A DNA stretch of 64,000 nucleotides from assembly GCF_000803645.1 (NCBI RefSeq), contig NZ_CP009122.1, positions 3,944,501-4,008,500 of the forward strand. The letters are read 5' to 3'. Below the pieces are notes generated by a model, which saw only the letters and a list, made by a program, of their open reading frames with translations, was not told the origin of the DNA and searched no databases. This stretch comes from Sphingopyxis fribergensis. Its GTDB lineage: Bacteria; Pseudomonadota; Alphaproteobacteria; Sphingomonadales; Sphingomonadaceae. Below are positions 54,503 to 62,605 of this stretch, piece by piece (position 1 is the stretch's first letter; each line of letters starts with the position of its first letter). Both the position numbers and the translations under genes were made by a program.

Positions 54503-54587
54503 CGAGACAGGATACCCGTCGCCGTTCGCTCTCTCTCCTTTCAAACGGCGGCGGCGGGATCCTACCGAGGTTCCTCCTGCGAACCAC

Positions 54588-54620
54588 TGGCCGGCCATTC
54601 ATTGGCCGGCCATTTTTTTT
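54588..54620 (+). terminator. Rho-independent terminator after amt
   Basis: A perfect 10-bp stem (TGGCCGGCCA twice, self-complementary) with a TTCAT loop is followed by eight T residues at 54613-54620. It is the clearest terminator in the window and ends the glnK-amt transcript. Confidence 0.93.
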
Positions 54621-54751
54621 AACTGTGGCCGCCGCGCAACAACCCGCAGCAATTTTCTTGCGCGCGATTCGGGCTCCATTGCGAATTGATGACAAGAAGC
54701 GCACCATCCTGTCCGGACCAGCGAAGATTGGCCATCAGGAGGAGGATTAAA

Positions 54752-57142
54752 ATGAATGCACGAGCTTCCATGCTCGCGGGCTTGTCGTGCCTCGCGCTCG
54801 CAAGCACCCCGGCAGTGGCGCAGGATGCGCCCGAAAACAGCTATGATGGCAACGAGATTATCGTCACCGCGACCAAGCGCGACGCGAGTCTTCAGGATGT
54901 TCCCTTCTCGATCAACGCGCAGACCGAACGCGCGATCGAACGCGCCAATGCCAGCACGGTCGAGGATCTGTCGCGCAACGTCGCCGGCCTGACGGTCCAG
55001 AATCTCGGGCCCGGCCAGAGCCAGGTGTCGGTGCGCGGCGTGTCGGCGGGCCAGATCGCCCGCGACCAGCCCGGCGTGAAGGAACAGGTGGGCGTCTATC
55101 TCGACGAATCGGTCGTCTCGCTGTCGCTCTTCACCCCCGATCTGGACCTGTTCGATTTGAACCGCGTCGAAACGCTGCGCGGGCCGCAGGGCACGCTGTT
55201 CGGTTCGGGATCGGTCGGCGGCACGCTCCGCTACATCACCAACCAGCCCAATCTCGATCGCATCGAGGGCAAGGTCGAAGGCAATGTGAACCTTGTCGAC
55301 GGCGACGATTTCGGCGGCCATTTGAAGGGCGCGATCAACCTGCCATTGAACCCGAACCTCGCGATGCGCGCGGTCGGCTATTACACGCGCTACGCCGGCT
55401 TCATCGATGCACTGCGCGAAGGCGGCGGGACAAGCGAGGACGTCAACAGCGGCGAACGCTATGGCGGGCGCTTCTCGTTGCTTTGGAAACCCGCCGAAAA
55501 TCTGTCGATCACCCCGCGCTTCGTCTACCAAAAGGTCAAGACCGACGGCTTCAACCGGCAGGAGGTCTATAACCTCTATGCCAACCAGTTCACGACGACG
55601 CGCCCGCAGGTGACCTTCAAGGAACGCCAGCAATATCTGCTGCTCGACGAAGCGTTCGAAGATGAGGTCAAGCTCTTCGACCTCACGATGAACTATGACG
55701 GCGACACGATCGGCGTGACCTCGGTGACGACCTATACCGACCGCGACATCCTCGTCAGCCGCGACGCGAGCGCGCTCACGGGCAGTGTGTCGGCTGACCT
55801 CGGCTTTCCCGACGCAGGAATTTTGCTGCCCTCGAACCTCGTCGATACGACCGGGGTCAAGCAGTTCACGCAGGAAGTGCGCGTCAATTCGGCGGGGACC
55901 GGCCCCTTCCAATGGCTCGTCGGCGGCTATTATGCGAATGTCAAACGCGACTATACCCAGCGCCTCCCGACGCCGGGCTATGATGCCTTTACCGATGCGA
56001 CGCTCGGGGCGGGCACGTCGGCGGCGGTGGCCAACGGCTTTGGCCCCGATTCGCCATATAACGCGGACATTCCCTACGACCTGTCGCAGATCGCGATCTT
56101 TGGCGAGCTGAGCTACGACTTCACCGAAGCCCTCACCGCGACGCTCGGCGGGCGTTATTATGCCTTCGACGAAAGTCGGCGCTTCGTTTCAGGCGGCCTG
56201 TTCCCGAACGGCGACAACGCGCGCGACAAGACCTCGTCGACCGGTTTCTCGCCGCGCCTGCTGCTCAGCTACGATGTCACCGACGGCATCACGCTCAACG
56301 CACAGGCGTCGAAAGGCTTCCGCCTCGGCGGGGTCAACGACCCGCTTAACCTGCCGCTCTGCGACGGCGGCGCCCCCAACGGACCCGATGCGGAGACCTT
56401 CAGCGGACGGCCGCGCTACGACGACGAAACGCTGTGGAATTACGAAGGCGGGGTGAAGGCGCAGTTCGGCGGCATCACCTTCAACGCCGCGGGCTTCTAT
56501 ACCAAGATCAACAATCTGCAGGTCACTGCCGATGCTGGCAGCTGCTCGTCGCGCATCGTGTTCAACGCCGACGCGCACACGATGGGGCTCGAGTTCGAGT
56601 TGTCGGCAAGCCCCTTCACCGGGCTCGATCTCGGGCTGTCGGGCAGTTATGTCGAGGCCGAATTCGATTCGACGCTGACTCGCCCGAACGGGACGGTGAT
56701 CGAGGGGATCCGCAACGGCAACCGCCTGCCCTCGGTGCCAAAGTTCCAGATGGCGGCGAACGCGACCTACAGCTTCCCGATCGATCCGTCGTCGGACACC
56801 AACGCCTTCGTCACCGCATCCTTCCAGCACGTCGGCAGCCGCTTTACCCAGCCGGGCGACCAGGAAAACAACCCGCGGACGTTCCAACATGGTTTCACCT
56901 TTGGCGGCGCACCGATCGGTTCGGCGACGACGCTCGACCTCAAGCTGCCCGATTATCAGCTGGTGAACCTCGGCGCTGGGATCGAGTTTCCGAACGAGCT
57001 CGAAATCTCGGTCTATGTGAACAATCTGCTCGACGAAAATGCCCTGCTCGCGTTCGACCGCGAACGCGGCGGGCGCGCGCGGCTCGGCTTTGCGACGAAC
57101 CAGCCGCGCACCTTCGGCGTCACCGTACGCAAGGGCTTCTGA
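54752..57142 (+). CDS. TonB-dependent receptor
   Basis: Outer-membrane active transporter, 796 residues. It has a signal peptide (about 1-23, ending AVAQD), a TonB-box-like NEIIVTATKRDASLQDVPF, a plug domain (about 40-165, with RVETLRGPQGTLFGSGSVGG), and a beta-barrel ending in Phe (GVTVRKGF). The plug is of the iron-siderophore-like class widely multiplied in sphingomonads, but the substrate could also be a carbohydrate or an aromatic compound. AGGAGGAGG precedes ATG 54752. The gene stands alone between two terminators. Confidence 0.92.
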   Translation: MNARASMLAGLSCLALASTPAVAQDAPENSYDGNEIIVTATKRDASLQDVPFSINAQTERAIERANASTVEDLSRNVAGLTVQNLGPGQSQVSVRGVSAGQIARDQPGVKEQVGVYLDESVVSLSLFTPDLDLFDLNRVETLRGPQGTLFGSGSVGGTLRYITNQPNLDRIEGKVEGNVNLVDGDDFGGHLKGAINLPLNPNLAMRAVGYYTRYAGFIDALREGGGTSEDVNSGERYGGRFSLLWKPAENLSITPRFVYQKVKTDGFNRQEVYNLYANQFTTTRPQVTFKERQQYLLLDEAFEDEVKLFDLTMNYDGDTIGVTSVTTYTDRDILVSRDASALTGSVSADLGFPDAGILLPSNLVDTTGVKQFTQEVRVNSAGTGPFQWLVGGYYANVKRDYTQRLPTPGYDAFTDATLGAGTSAAVANGFGPDSPYNADIPYDLSQIAIFGELSYDFTEALTATLGGRYYAFDESRRFVSGGLFPNGDNARDKTSSTGFSPRLLLSYDVTDGITLNAQASKGFRLGGVNDPLNLPLCDGGAPNGPDAETFSGRPRYDDETLWNYEGGVKAQFGGITFNAAGFYTKINNLQVTADAGSCSSRIVFNADAHTMGLEFELSASPFTGLDLGLSGSYVEAEFDSTLTRPNGTVIEGIRNGNRLPSVPKFQMAANATYSFPIDPSSDTNAFVTASFQHVGSRFTQPGDQENNPRTFQHGFTFGGAPIGSATTLDLKLPDYQLVNLGAGIEFPNELEISVYVNNLLDENALLAFDRERGGRARLGFATNQPRTFGVTVRKGF

Positions 57143-57146
57143 CGGA

Positions 57147-57181
57147 AAACGGGCCGGGCGCAGACGCGATCCGGCCCGTTT
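57147..57181 (+). terminator. Terminator after the TonB receptor gene
   Basis: AAACGGGCCGG (57147-57157) pairs with CCGGCCCGTTT (57171-57181) around a 13-base loop, 4 bases after the stop codon. The 3' strand of the stem itself ends in TTT, with TCT following. Confidence 0.75.
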
Positions 57182-57185
57182 CTAG

Positions 57186-57335
57186 ACGCTGAAATATTGC
57201 ACAAAATTTACGCACCCCTGCCGCAATTTTAGTCTTCCCAACATGACATTAATATGGCATTCATTGCGTCAACAGTTTCAGGAGGGGAGAGCCTGAAAGG
57301 CTGGGCCGGGATGCAAATCCCGGCCCTCTTTTTTT
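57186..57335 (+). ncRNA. Possible small RNA ending in an orphan terminator
   Basis: A strong intrinsic terminator (GGGCCGGGAT-GCAA-ATCCCGGCCC then TCTTTTTTT, 57303-57335) follows another terminator by only 120 bp with no gene between. A second small hairpin (AGCC-TGAAA-GGCT, 57290-57302) abuts it. This suggests a short transcript, perhaps a regulatory RNA. I cannot identify its promoter; the 5' end given is only the limit of the gap. The terminator itself is solid, the RNA is inference. Confidence 0.4.
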
Positions 57336-57371
57336 GTGCGCAACATGGATGCTGCCCGAAACCGTCAGTTT

Positions 57372-57851
57372 TCAGCCATTTGTGCGCGTGTAGCGCAGCA
57401 TGGCAAAGACGCGCCAGCTGCCGTCGTCCTGCAGAATCGAATCGCTGACGACGAGTCTTCCGCCCTCTTCAAGCACATAGGTCGATCGGCCGATCTCGAC
57501 ATCGGCGCTGCCCCAATGCGTCCACCATGCCGCCGCATCGACTCCGCCGAGGACGACGCGCGTGCGGCCAGTGCTGTCCGTCCATTTCCCGCGCACGCGC
57601 CCCTTCGCATCGAAGACGTAACTCGCCGTGGCCGAATAGGCGACCTGCGACGTCCCCGCGATACGCAGACGATAGGCGAGCCTCGTCGACCCGTCTTCGC
57701 CGGGCGCGATGTCGATGGTCGCCGTCGCAGGCTTGCCGAACGCCTTGCCCTCACCCGACCAGCTCCCATGCCACGCGGTGAGCGACGGGGCTTCGGCGGC
57801 GGGCACAGCCGGCGCAACCATCACCGCGACCGCCCACCCGAGCGGCGTCAT
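57372..57851 (-). CDS. Exported DUF1579-like protein of unknown function
   Basis: A 159-residue protein with a signal peptide (PLGWAVAVMVAPAVPAAEA) and a beta-rich mature part. WHGSWSGEGKAFGKPA, FDAKGRVRGKWTDSTGR and SDSILQDDGSWRVFAMLRY suggest a lipocalin-like barrel as in DUF1579 relatives. Its ATG overlaps the stop of the VOC gene (ATGA), so the two are coupled on the minus strand. The function is unknown. Confidence 0.72.
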   Translation of the reverse strand: MTPLGWAVAVMVAPAVPAAEAPSLTAWHGSWSGEGKAFGKPATATIDIAPGEDGSTRLAYRLRIAGTSQVAYSATASYVFDAKGRVRGKWTDSTGRTRVVLGGVDAAAWWTHWGSADVEIGRSTYVLEEGGRLVVSDSILQDDGSWRVFAMLRYTRTNG

Positions 57852-58222
57852 GCGGCGATCTCGGACTGCGAAAACATGAAAGCATTGCCGTCGGGATCGT
57901 AGAAGGTGATGAGCTTCACCAGCCCCGGAATATGCTGGATATCGCCATCCTGCCGCACAGCCTCGGCATCGAGATGCGCCTTCGCCGCGTCGATGTCGGC
58001 GACCTCGAACACATTGGTAGCCCCGCCCCCCTGCACCACATTCTCGACCTGACTCAGCCCGATGTTCACCCCCGCGATCGGCGTCGCCAGCTCGCACCAG
58101 CCGATCTCGTCGGCGCGGTAGAGCAGCTTGCAGTGCATCACCCGCTCATACCATGTGATCGACGCGGTCATATCCTTGACCCCCATCGAACAGGTGAGCT
58201 CGGATCCGATCTGAAGCGCCAT
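57848..58222 (-). CDS. VOC-family (glyoxalase/bleomycin-resistance fold) protein
   Basis: A 124-residue single-domain VOC protein. It begins GSELTCSMGVKDMTASITWY and ends FYDPDGNAFMFSQSE, with Glu/His positions that could bind a metal only partly kept. Family members range from glyoxalase I to dioxygenases and drug-binding proteins; no substrate is evident. AGGGAGGAA precedes ATG 58222. It is divergent from the duplicated winged-helix regulator at 58318, its likely controller, and coupled to the downstream exported protein. Confidence 0.85.
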   Translation of the reverse strand: MALQIGSELTCSMGVKDMTASITWYERVMHCKLLYRADEIGWCELATPIAGVNIGLSQVENVVQGGGATNVFEVADIDAAKAHLDAEAVRQDGDIQHIPGLVKLITFYDPDGNAFMFSQSEIAA

Positions 58223-58281
58223 ATATTCCTCCCTTTTCGCGAGGCGATCAGCGGGGGCAAGAATCGCCAGGCCCATATCGC

Positions 58282-58308
58282 TTGCCCTCAAGGTCTGGTT
58301 TGTATATT
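58282..58308 (+). promoter_or_regulatory. Candidate promoter of a leaderless regulator gene
   Basis: TTGCCC (58282-58287) and TATATT (58303-58308) are spaced by 15 bp, and the regulator ATG 58318 begins 9 bases after the -10 box. No ribosome site fits between, so transcription may start at or near the ATG. The spacing is short of the ideal 17 bp. Confidence 0.35.
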
Positions 58309-58317
58309 TAGTTGCAA

Positions 58318-58860
58318 ATGCGGTCAACCACGCCCGATCCACTGCTTGTGCAGCTGGGCAGCCATCGCTGGCTGGTGCCGCTGCTCGCCGATCTTGCCGC
58401 GCACAAGGGCGCACGCTTCGTCGAGCTGATTCACCGGCTCGGCGTTTCGCGCGACAGCTGCGTGCGCACGCTGGAGGCCGCGGCGACGATCGGCTGGGTG
58501 CAGCGTAATCCTGGGCACGGCCATCCGCTGCGTCCCGAATATATATTGACCGAAGGGGGCGCTGCCGCCGCCACTCGCGCTGCAACAATCGCCGACGCGC
58601 AGCAGCAAATCGGCTTGCCACCCGGCGCGGCGACGCGTTGGGGCTTGCCGCTCGTCGCCGGGATCGGCGCGGGCCACGACCGCTTCAACGCGCTCTCGCG
58701 CCTGCTCACTCCCGCCACGCCGCGCGCGCTGTCGCAGGGACTGACCGCGCTCGGCAGACACGGGCTGGTGACGCGCGAGGTCCTCGACATGCGCCCACCG
58801 GCCAGCCGTTATGATTTGACCAAAAGCGGCGCGCGGCTCGCCGCTGCCTGCGGGATTTAG
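58318..58860 (+). CDS. Winged-helix regulator with two tandem HTH domains (HxlR-like)
   Basis: A 180-residue DNA-binding protein made of two similar halves. The first (about 10-80) has [20 protein letters not shown] and [20 protein letters not shown]. The second (about 105-175) has [20 protein letters not shown] and [20 protein letters not shown]. Each half reads like one HxlR-type winged helix with a wing before YxLT, so it may bind as a monomer or pseudo-dimer. It is divergent from the VOC gene across 95 bp. TTG 58312 is an alternative start. The ligand is unknown. Confidence 0.75.
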   Translation: MRSTTPDPLLVQLGSHRWLVPLLADLAAHKGARFVELIHRLGVSRDSCVRTLEAAATIGWVQRNPGHGHPLRPEYILTEGGAAAATRAATIADAQQQIGLPPGAATRWGLPLVAGIGAGHDRFNALSRLLTPATPRALSQGLTALGRHGLVTREVLDMRPPASRYDLTKSGARLAAACGI

Positions 58861-60443
58861 GCCAAGGCCGCGTTCACGAAATCGGCAGCGCGCTCGCCGA
58901 TCATGATGCTCGGCGCATTGGTGTTGCCCGACACCAGCCGCGGCATGATGCTCGCGTCGGCTACCCACAGGCCGTCGATGCCATTGAGCTTCAGCGTCGG
59001 GTCGACCACCGCGCCCGCATCACTCCCCATCCGGCACGTCCCGACGGGGTGATAAACGGTGTCCGCGCGGCTGCGGATCAGCACGTCGAGCGCTGCATCG
59101 TCGTCAATATTCACCGGATGCCGGTCGGCCCCTGCATAGTCCGCGAGCGGCGGGGCGGCCGCGATGCGGTGCATCATCCGCACGCCCGCGCGGAGCGTCG
59201 CCATGTCGCGATCGTCGGTCAGGAAGCCCGGATCGATCGCCGGCGCCGCGGCGGCATCGCCCGACGCCAGCCGCACCGTCCCGCGACTCTCGGGCCGCAG
59301 CACGCACGCATGGCACGAAAAGCCATGCCCCTTCACCTTGCTCCGCCCATGATCCTCGAGCATCGCGGGCACGAAATGATATTGGATATCGGGCGCAGGC
59401 AGATCGGGGCGCGATTTCCAGAAGCCGCCGGCTTCGGCGAAGCAGGTCGTCATGATCCCGCTGCGCTGGGTCCGATGCTCGAAGATCGCCTTCACCATCC
59501 GCCATGTGCCACCAAGGCTGTCGCCAAACGGCTCGGTCGAACGCGTCTCCCAGCTCGACACATAATCGATATGGTCCTGCAGATCGGCGCCGACGCCGGC
59601 GCGATCCGCCACGACGTCGATCCCCTTGTCCTTCAGATGCGCGCCCGGCCCGATTCCCGACAGCATCAGGATCTGCGGGCTGTTGAAGGCGCCCGCCGAC
59701 AATATCACCCCGCCGCGCGCGCGCAGCGTCTCGCGCCTTGACCCGCGCCGGATCACCACCCCCGTCGCGCGCCCGCTCTCGACGAGTATTTTCTCGACCA
59801 GCGCGCCGGTGCGCACCGTGAAATTGCCATGCTCGCGCAGCGGCTCGACATAGGCGCGCGCCGCCGACCAGCGCTCTCCGCCCTTTTGCGTCACCTGATA
59901 GAGACCGAAGCCTTCATTGTTGGGTTGATTGAAATCGGCGGTGCGCGGCAATTGCAGCGACGCCGCGCTCTCGATGAAGCGCTTGCTCGTCACATTGGGC
60001 CAGCGCTGGTCCATGACATTGAGCGGCCCGCCGCTCCCGTGAAATTCATCGCCGCCGCGCTCATTGCCCTCGCTGCGTTTGAAGAAGGGCAGCACGTCGG
60101 CATAGCTCCAGCCGGTCGCGCCGAGCGCCGCCCACTGGTCGTAGTCAAACTGGTGCCCGCGGATATAGACCATCGCGTTGATCGCGCTCGACCCGCCGAG
60201 CCCACGCCCGCGCGGCTGATAGCCGATACGGCCGTTCAGCCCCGCCTGCGGCACCGTCTCATAGCGATAGTTCGACGATTTGGGGATGAAGGGCATGAAG
60301 CCCGGCGTCTTGACCCGCACGCTATCGTTGCGCCCGCCCGCCTCGACCAGACAGACGGTGCGCTTGCCGTCCTCGGCCAGCCGCCCCGCCGCCGCACTCC
60401 CCGCGCTGCCCCCGCCAATGACGATGATGTCGAACTGATCCAT
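58857..60443 (-). CDS. GMC-family FAD oxidoreductase (choline dehydrogenase-like)
   Basis: Flavin-dependent alcohol oxidase/dehydrogenase, 528 residues. It has the FAD motif [15 protein letters not shown] (8-22), the GMC signature regions [18 protein letters not shown] and [18 protein letters not shown], and the catalytic His region [11 protein letters not shown]. The family acts on alcohols, including choline and alkanols; the substrate here is unknown. GAGGGAG lies 9 bases before ATG 60443. It is convergent with the winged-helix regulator, their stop codons overlapping by 4 bases. A REP-like repeat lies upstream. Confidence 0.93.
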   Translation of the reverse strand: MDQFDIIVIGGGSAGSAAAGRLAEDGKRTVCLVEAGGRNDSVRVKTPGFMPFIPKSSNYRYETVPQAGLNGRIGYQPRGRGLGGSSAINAMVYIRGHQFDYDQWAALGATGWSYADVLPFFKRSEGNERGGDEFHGSGGPLNVMDQRWPNVTSKRFIESAASLQLPRTADFNQPNNEGFGLYQVTQKGGERWSAARAYVEPLREHGNFTVRTGALVEKILVESGRATGVVIRRGSRRETLRARGGVILSAGAFNSPQILMLSGIGPGAHLKDKGIDVVADRAGVGADLQDHIDYVSSWETRSTEPFGDSLGGTWRMVKAIFEHRTQRSGIMTTCFAEAGGFWKSRPDLPAPDIQYHFVPAMLEDHGRSKVKGHGFSCHACVLRPESRGTVRLASGDAAAAPAIDPGFLTDDRDMATLRAGVRMMHRIAAAPPLADYAGADRHPVNIDDDAALDVLIRSRADTVYHPVGTCRMGSDAGAVVDPTLKLNGIDGLWVADASIMPRLVSGNTNAPSIMIGERAADFVNAALA

Positions 60444-60536
60444 GCTTGCGACTCCCTCACGCCGCCTGCTGGCGGTCGCCCCAAGTGCTTACATGAATGT
60501 CATTAGGGGGTGAGGCAAGGGGGCTGATACTCTCCC

Positions 60537-60614
60537 CGTTCGCATCGAGCGAAGTCGAGATGCCCATCCGCCGCGCGCGCCTTGGAGTGTCTCAACTTCG
60601 CTCGACTCGAACGG
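60537..60614. repeat. Inverted repeat, REP-like (copy 7)
   Basis: CCGTTCGCATCGAGCGAAGT and its imperfect complement ACTTCGCTCGACTCGAACGGA-type arm lie about 30 bases apart between the GMC and sterol-desaturase genes. The two arms differ by a few bases, partly compensated. This GAGCGAAGTCGAGA type is distinct in sequence from families A and B. Confidence 0.7.
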
Positions 60615-60627
60615 ATTTAAGGCATTC

Positions 60628-61542
60628 CTACTCCGCCGGCTCTTCCACCGGCCGCCCTGCCGCCCAGCGCTGCTTGATCATCGCGCTCGTCTGCCGGCTG
60701 CCGTCGTGGCTCCAACCGGGCTCGCGCCAGATATAATCGAGCTTGTGCCGCCACGGCGCGCTCCACACATCCTTCGCGATCCCGACCCACTCATGCACCG
60801 CCGCCCACAATATGTTGAAGCTGCCGAGCTGCTTGACGATGCCATAGCGCACCGGCTCGTCGTCGCGTTCGGCGACGAAGCTGCCGAACATCTTGTCCCA
60901 GATGATGAAGACCCCCGCATAATTGGCGTCCAGATAGCGCGGATTCACCCCATGATGGACGCGGTGGTGCGACGGGGTGTTCATCACCGCCTCGAACCAT
61001 TTGGGCAGCCGCCTGATCGCCTCGGTATGAATCCAGAATTGGTAGATCAGGTTCAGCCCGGCGCAGAAGAACACCATCGCAGGCGGAAAGCCGATCAGGA
61101 ACAAGGGCAGGCGGAACAGGAAGGTCAGGCTGAAAAAGCCCGTCCATGTCTGCCGCAGCGCGGTCGACAGATTATAATGCTGGCTGCTGTGGTGGATGAC
61201 ATGGCTCGCCCAGAACCACCGCACACGATGCGCGCTGCGGTGAAAGGCATAATAGGCGAGGTCGTCGAGGAAAAAGCAGAGGATCCACGCCCACCACCAG
61301 CTCTTGAATTCCAGGCCGATGTCGAACAGGCGCAACTGATAGACCCACACCGCCATGCCGATCACCGCCGCGCCGACGAACGCTCCGGCGATCTGACTGC
61401 CGGTACCGAGCAATAGCGAGGTCAGCGTGTCGCGCGCCTCGTAACGGCTCTTGTCGCGCCTGAGCGACACGACCATCTCTACGATCAGCAGCAGGATAAA
61501 GGCCGGCACCGCGTAGACGACGGGATCGGGTAATTCAGCCAC
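60628..61542 (-). CDS. Sterol desaturase / fatty acid hydroxylase family membrane protein
   Basis: Integral-membrane di-iron oxygenase, 304 residues, with four or five helices and the three His clusters of the family: HRSAHR, HVIHHSSQHYN and HHRVHHGVNPRY. Bacterial members hydroxylate or desaturate lipids such as carotenoids, sphingolipids or hopanoids. GTG 61542 overlaps the stop of the small gene upstream by 8 bases, so the gene is third in an operon with the TIGR01244-type phosphatase. The lipid substrate is unknown. Confidence 0.9.
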   Translation of the reverse strand: MAELPDPVVYAVPAFILLLIVEMVVSLRRDKSRYEARDTLTSLLLGTGSQIAGAFVGAAVIGMAVWVYQLRLFDIGLEFKSWWWAWILCFFLDDLAYYAFHRSAHRVRWFWASHVIHHSSQHYNLSTALRQTWTGFFSLTFLFRLPLFLIGFPPAMVFFCAGLNLIYQFWIHTEAIRRLPKWFEAVMNTPSHHRVHHGVNPRYLDANYAGVFIIWDKMFGSFVAERDDEPVRYGIVKQLGSFNILWAAVHEWVGIAKDVWSAPWRHKLDYIWREPGWSHDGSRQTSAMIKQRWAAGRPVEEPAE

Positions 61543-61939
61543 GGACGATATCCCGCATACGCGATGCCCACATCCCCGCATCCCTCCCCAATTGCAGCGT
61601 GACCGCGCCGAATGTCCTCTCCGGTGTCGTCAGCGTCAGGAAATCCTTGTCGAGCCTTCCAATGACGCTCGCATCGACCGGCCGCGCCGCGAAATGATTA
61701 CCGTGCGCGCGCACCAGCATCATCCGCCCTTCGGCATTGCGAACGATCGCGGCGAAGCCCGCGCGATCGCGCGCGACTTCGACCCCGCGAAATCCTGCTT
61801 CGGCCTCTTCGGCGAGGCGGATCGCATGGGCTTCGTCCGCAACCCGCGGGTCGGCGCCGAGGCCCATCTTGCCGACCAGCCAGGCGATGAACAGCACCGC
61901 CACCAGCGACGCGCCCGTCTGGATCGCAACCGCCGTCAT
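61535..61939 (-). CDS. Hypothetical protein with an N-terminal membrane helix
   Basis: A 134-residue protein with one N-terminal hydrophobic helix (IQTGASLVAVLFIAWLVGKM) and a soluble C-terminal domain with mixed strand/helix character (FRGVEVARDRAGFAAIVRN and RMMLVRAHGNHFAARPV). No family is recognised. It overlaps both neighbours (ATGA with the TIGR01244-type gene, 8 bases with the sterol-desaturase gene), so it is made with them and may be a small accessory of the desaturase. Confidence 0.75.
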   Translation of the reverse strand: MTAVAIQTGASLVAVLFIAWLVGKMGLGADPRVADEAHAIRLAEEAEAGFRGVEVARDRAGFAAIVRNAEGRMMLVRAHGNHFAARPVDASVIGRLDKDFLTLTTPERTFGAVTLQLGRDAGMWASRMRDIVRG

Positions 61940-62370
61940 TTTTCCCCCGAAAGCGCGTCCAGCATCGGCCGCAACGGCGAAAGATCATAGCCCGCATTCG
62001 CCGCTGCATCGACGATGCCGCCCACATCGTCGCCTCGGCGCGCGCGCGTCAACGCCCAAAGATGCGTCGAGCGCGTGCCCGACCGGCAATAAGCGAGGAT
62101 CGGCCCTGTCGCATCGCCGAGCAACTTGTCGAGCGCATCGATTTGCGCATGGCTGAAGCCCGCATGGCCGATCGGGATCGCGGCATAGGCCAGCCCCTCG
62201 GCGGCCGCGGCATGCGCAATATCTTCGCCCTGCGGCGCCTCGGGCTCCTCGCCGTCGGGGCGATTGTTGACGAGCATCGCAAAGCCCGCGGCCTTCGCCT
62301 CGGCCACATCCTCAATGCTGATTTGCGGGGCGACGCTATAGTCGGCGGACAGGGTTCGAAAATCGCTCAT
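61936..62370 (-). CDS. TIGR01244-type phosphatase/sulfurtransferase-fold protein
   Basis: A 144-residue protein with a dual-specificity-phosphatase-like fold. It has VNNRPDGEEPEAPQGEDI and the P-loop CRSGTRS (Cys-x5-Arg). TIGR01244 proteins are also found fused to beta-lactamase-like hydrolases acting in sulphide metabolism; the exact reaction here is unknown. It begins a three-gene minus-strand operon with the membrane protein and the sterol desaturase. A repeat separates it from recQ. Confidence 0.85.
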   Translation of the reverse strand: MSDFRTLSADYSVAPQISIEDVAEAKAAGFAMLVNNRPDGEEPEAPQGEDIAHAAAAEGLAYAAIPIGHAGFSHAQIDALDKLLGDATGPILAYCRSGTRSTHLWALTRARRGDDVGGIVDAAANAGYDLSPLRPMLDALSGEK

Positions 62371-62463
62371 GCCAGCGATCTACTCCCGCCGCCCGCTTGC
62401 TGACAAGCGTGAAGGTGAGACTGCAGTCCAGGGATGTCGGCTTTGGGTTGGAGAGCGGTCATT

Positions 62464-62571
62464 CCCCTCCCTTTTAGGGAGGGGTTAGGGTGGGTGCGAG
62501 CGAAGCGAGTTGCTGTAGAGCGCCGCCTTTGGCGACTACCCAACCCCGGCTCCTCCCTAAAAGGGAGGGGA
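62464..62571. repeat. Inverted repeat, REP-like (copy 8)
   Basis: CCCCTCCCTTTTAGGGAGGG is an internal hairpin and pairs at a distance with CTCCCTAAAAGGGAGGGG. The inner flanks GGGTTAGGGTGGGTG- and CTACCCAACCC-type also match in part. It fills the gap between recQ and the TIGR01244-type gene and may end recQ transcription. Confidence 0.75.
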
Positions 62572-62605
62572 GAAGAAACGTCCGCTTCCGGTCGAAACCA
62601 GACAA

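Noticed and set aside
57254..57448. A short plus-strand frame (64 codons) near the orphan terminator
   Set aside because: It runs straight through the terminator hairpin and into the opposite gene, so it is not a believable coding region.
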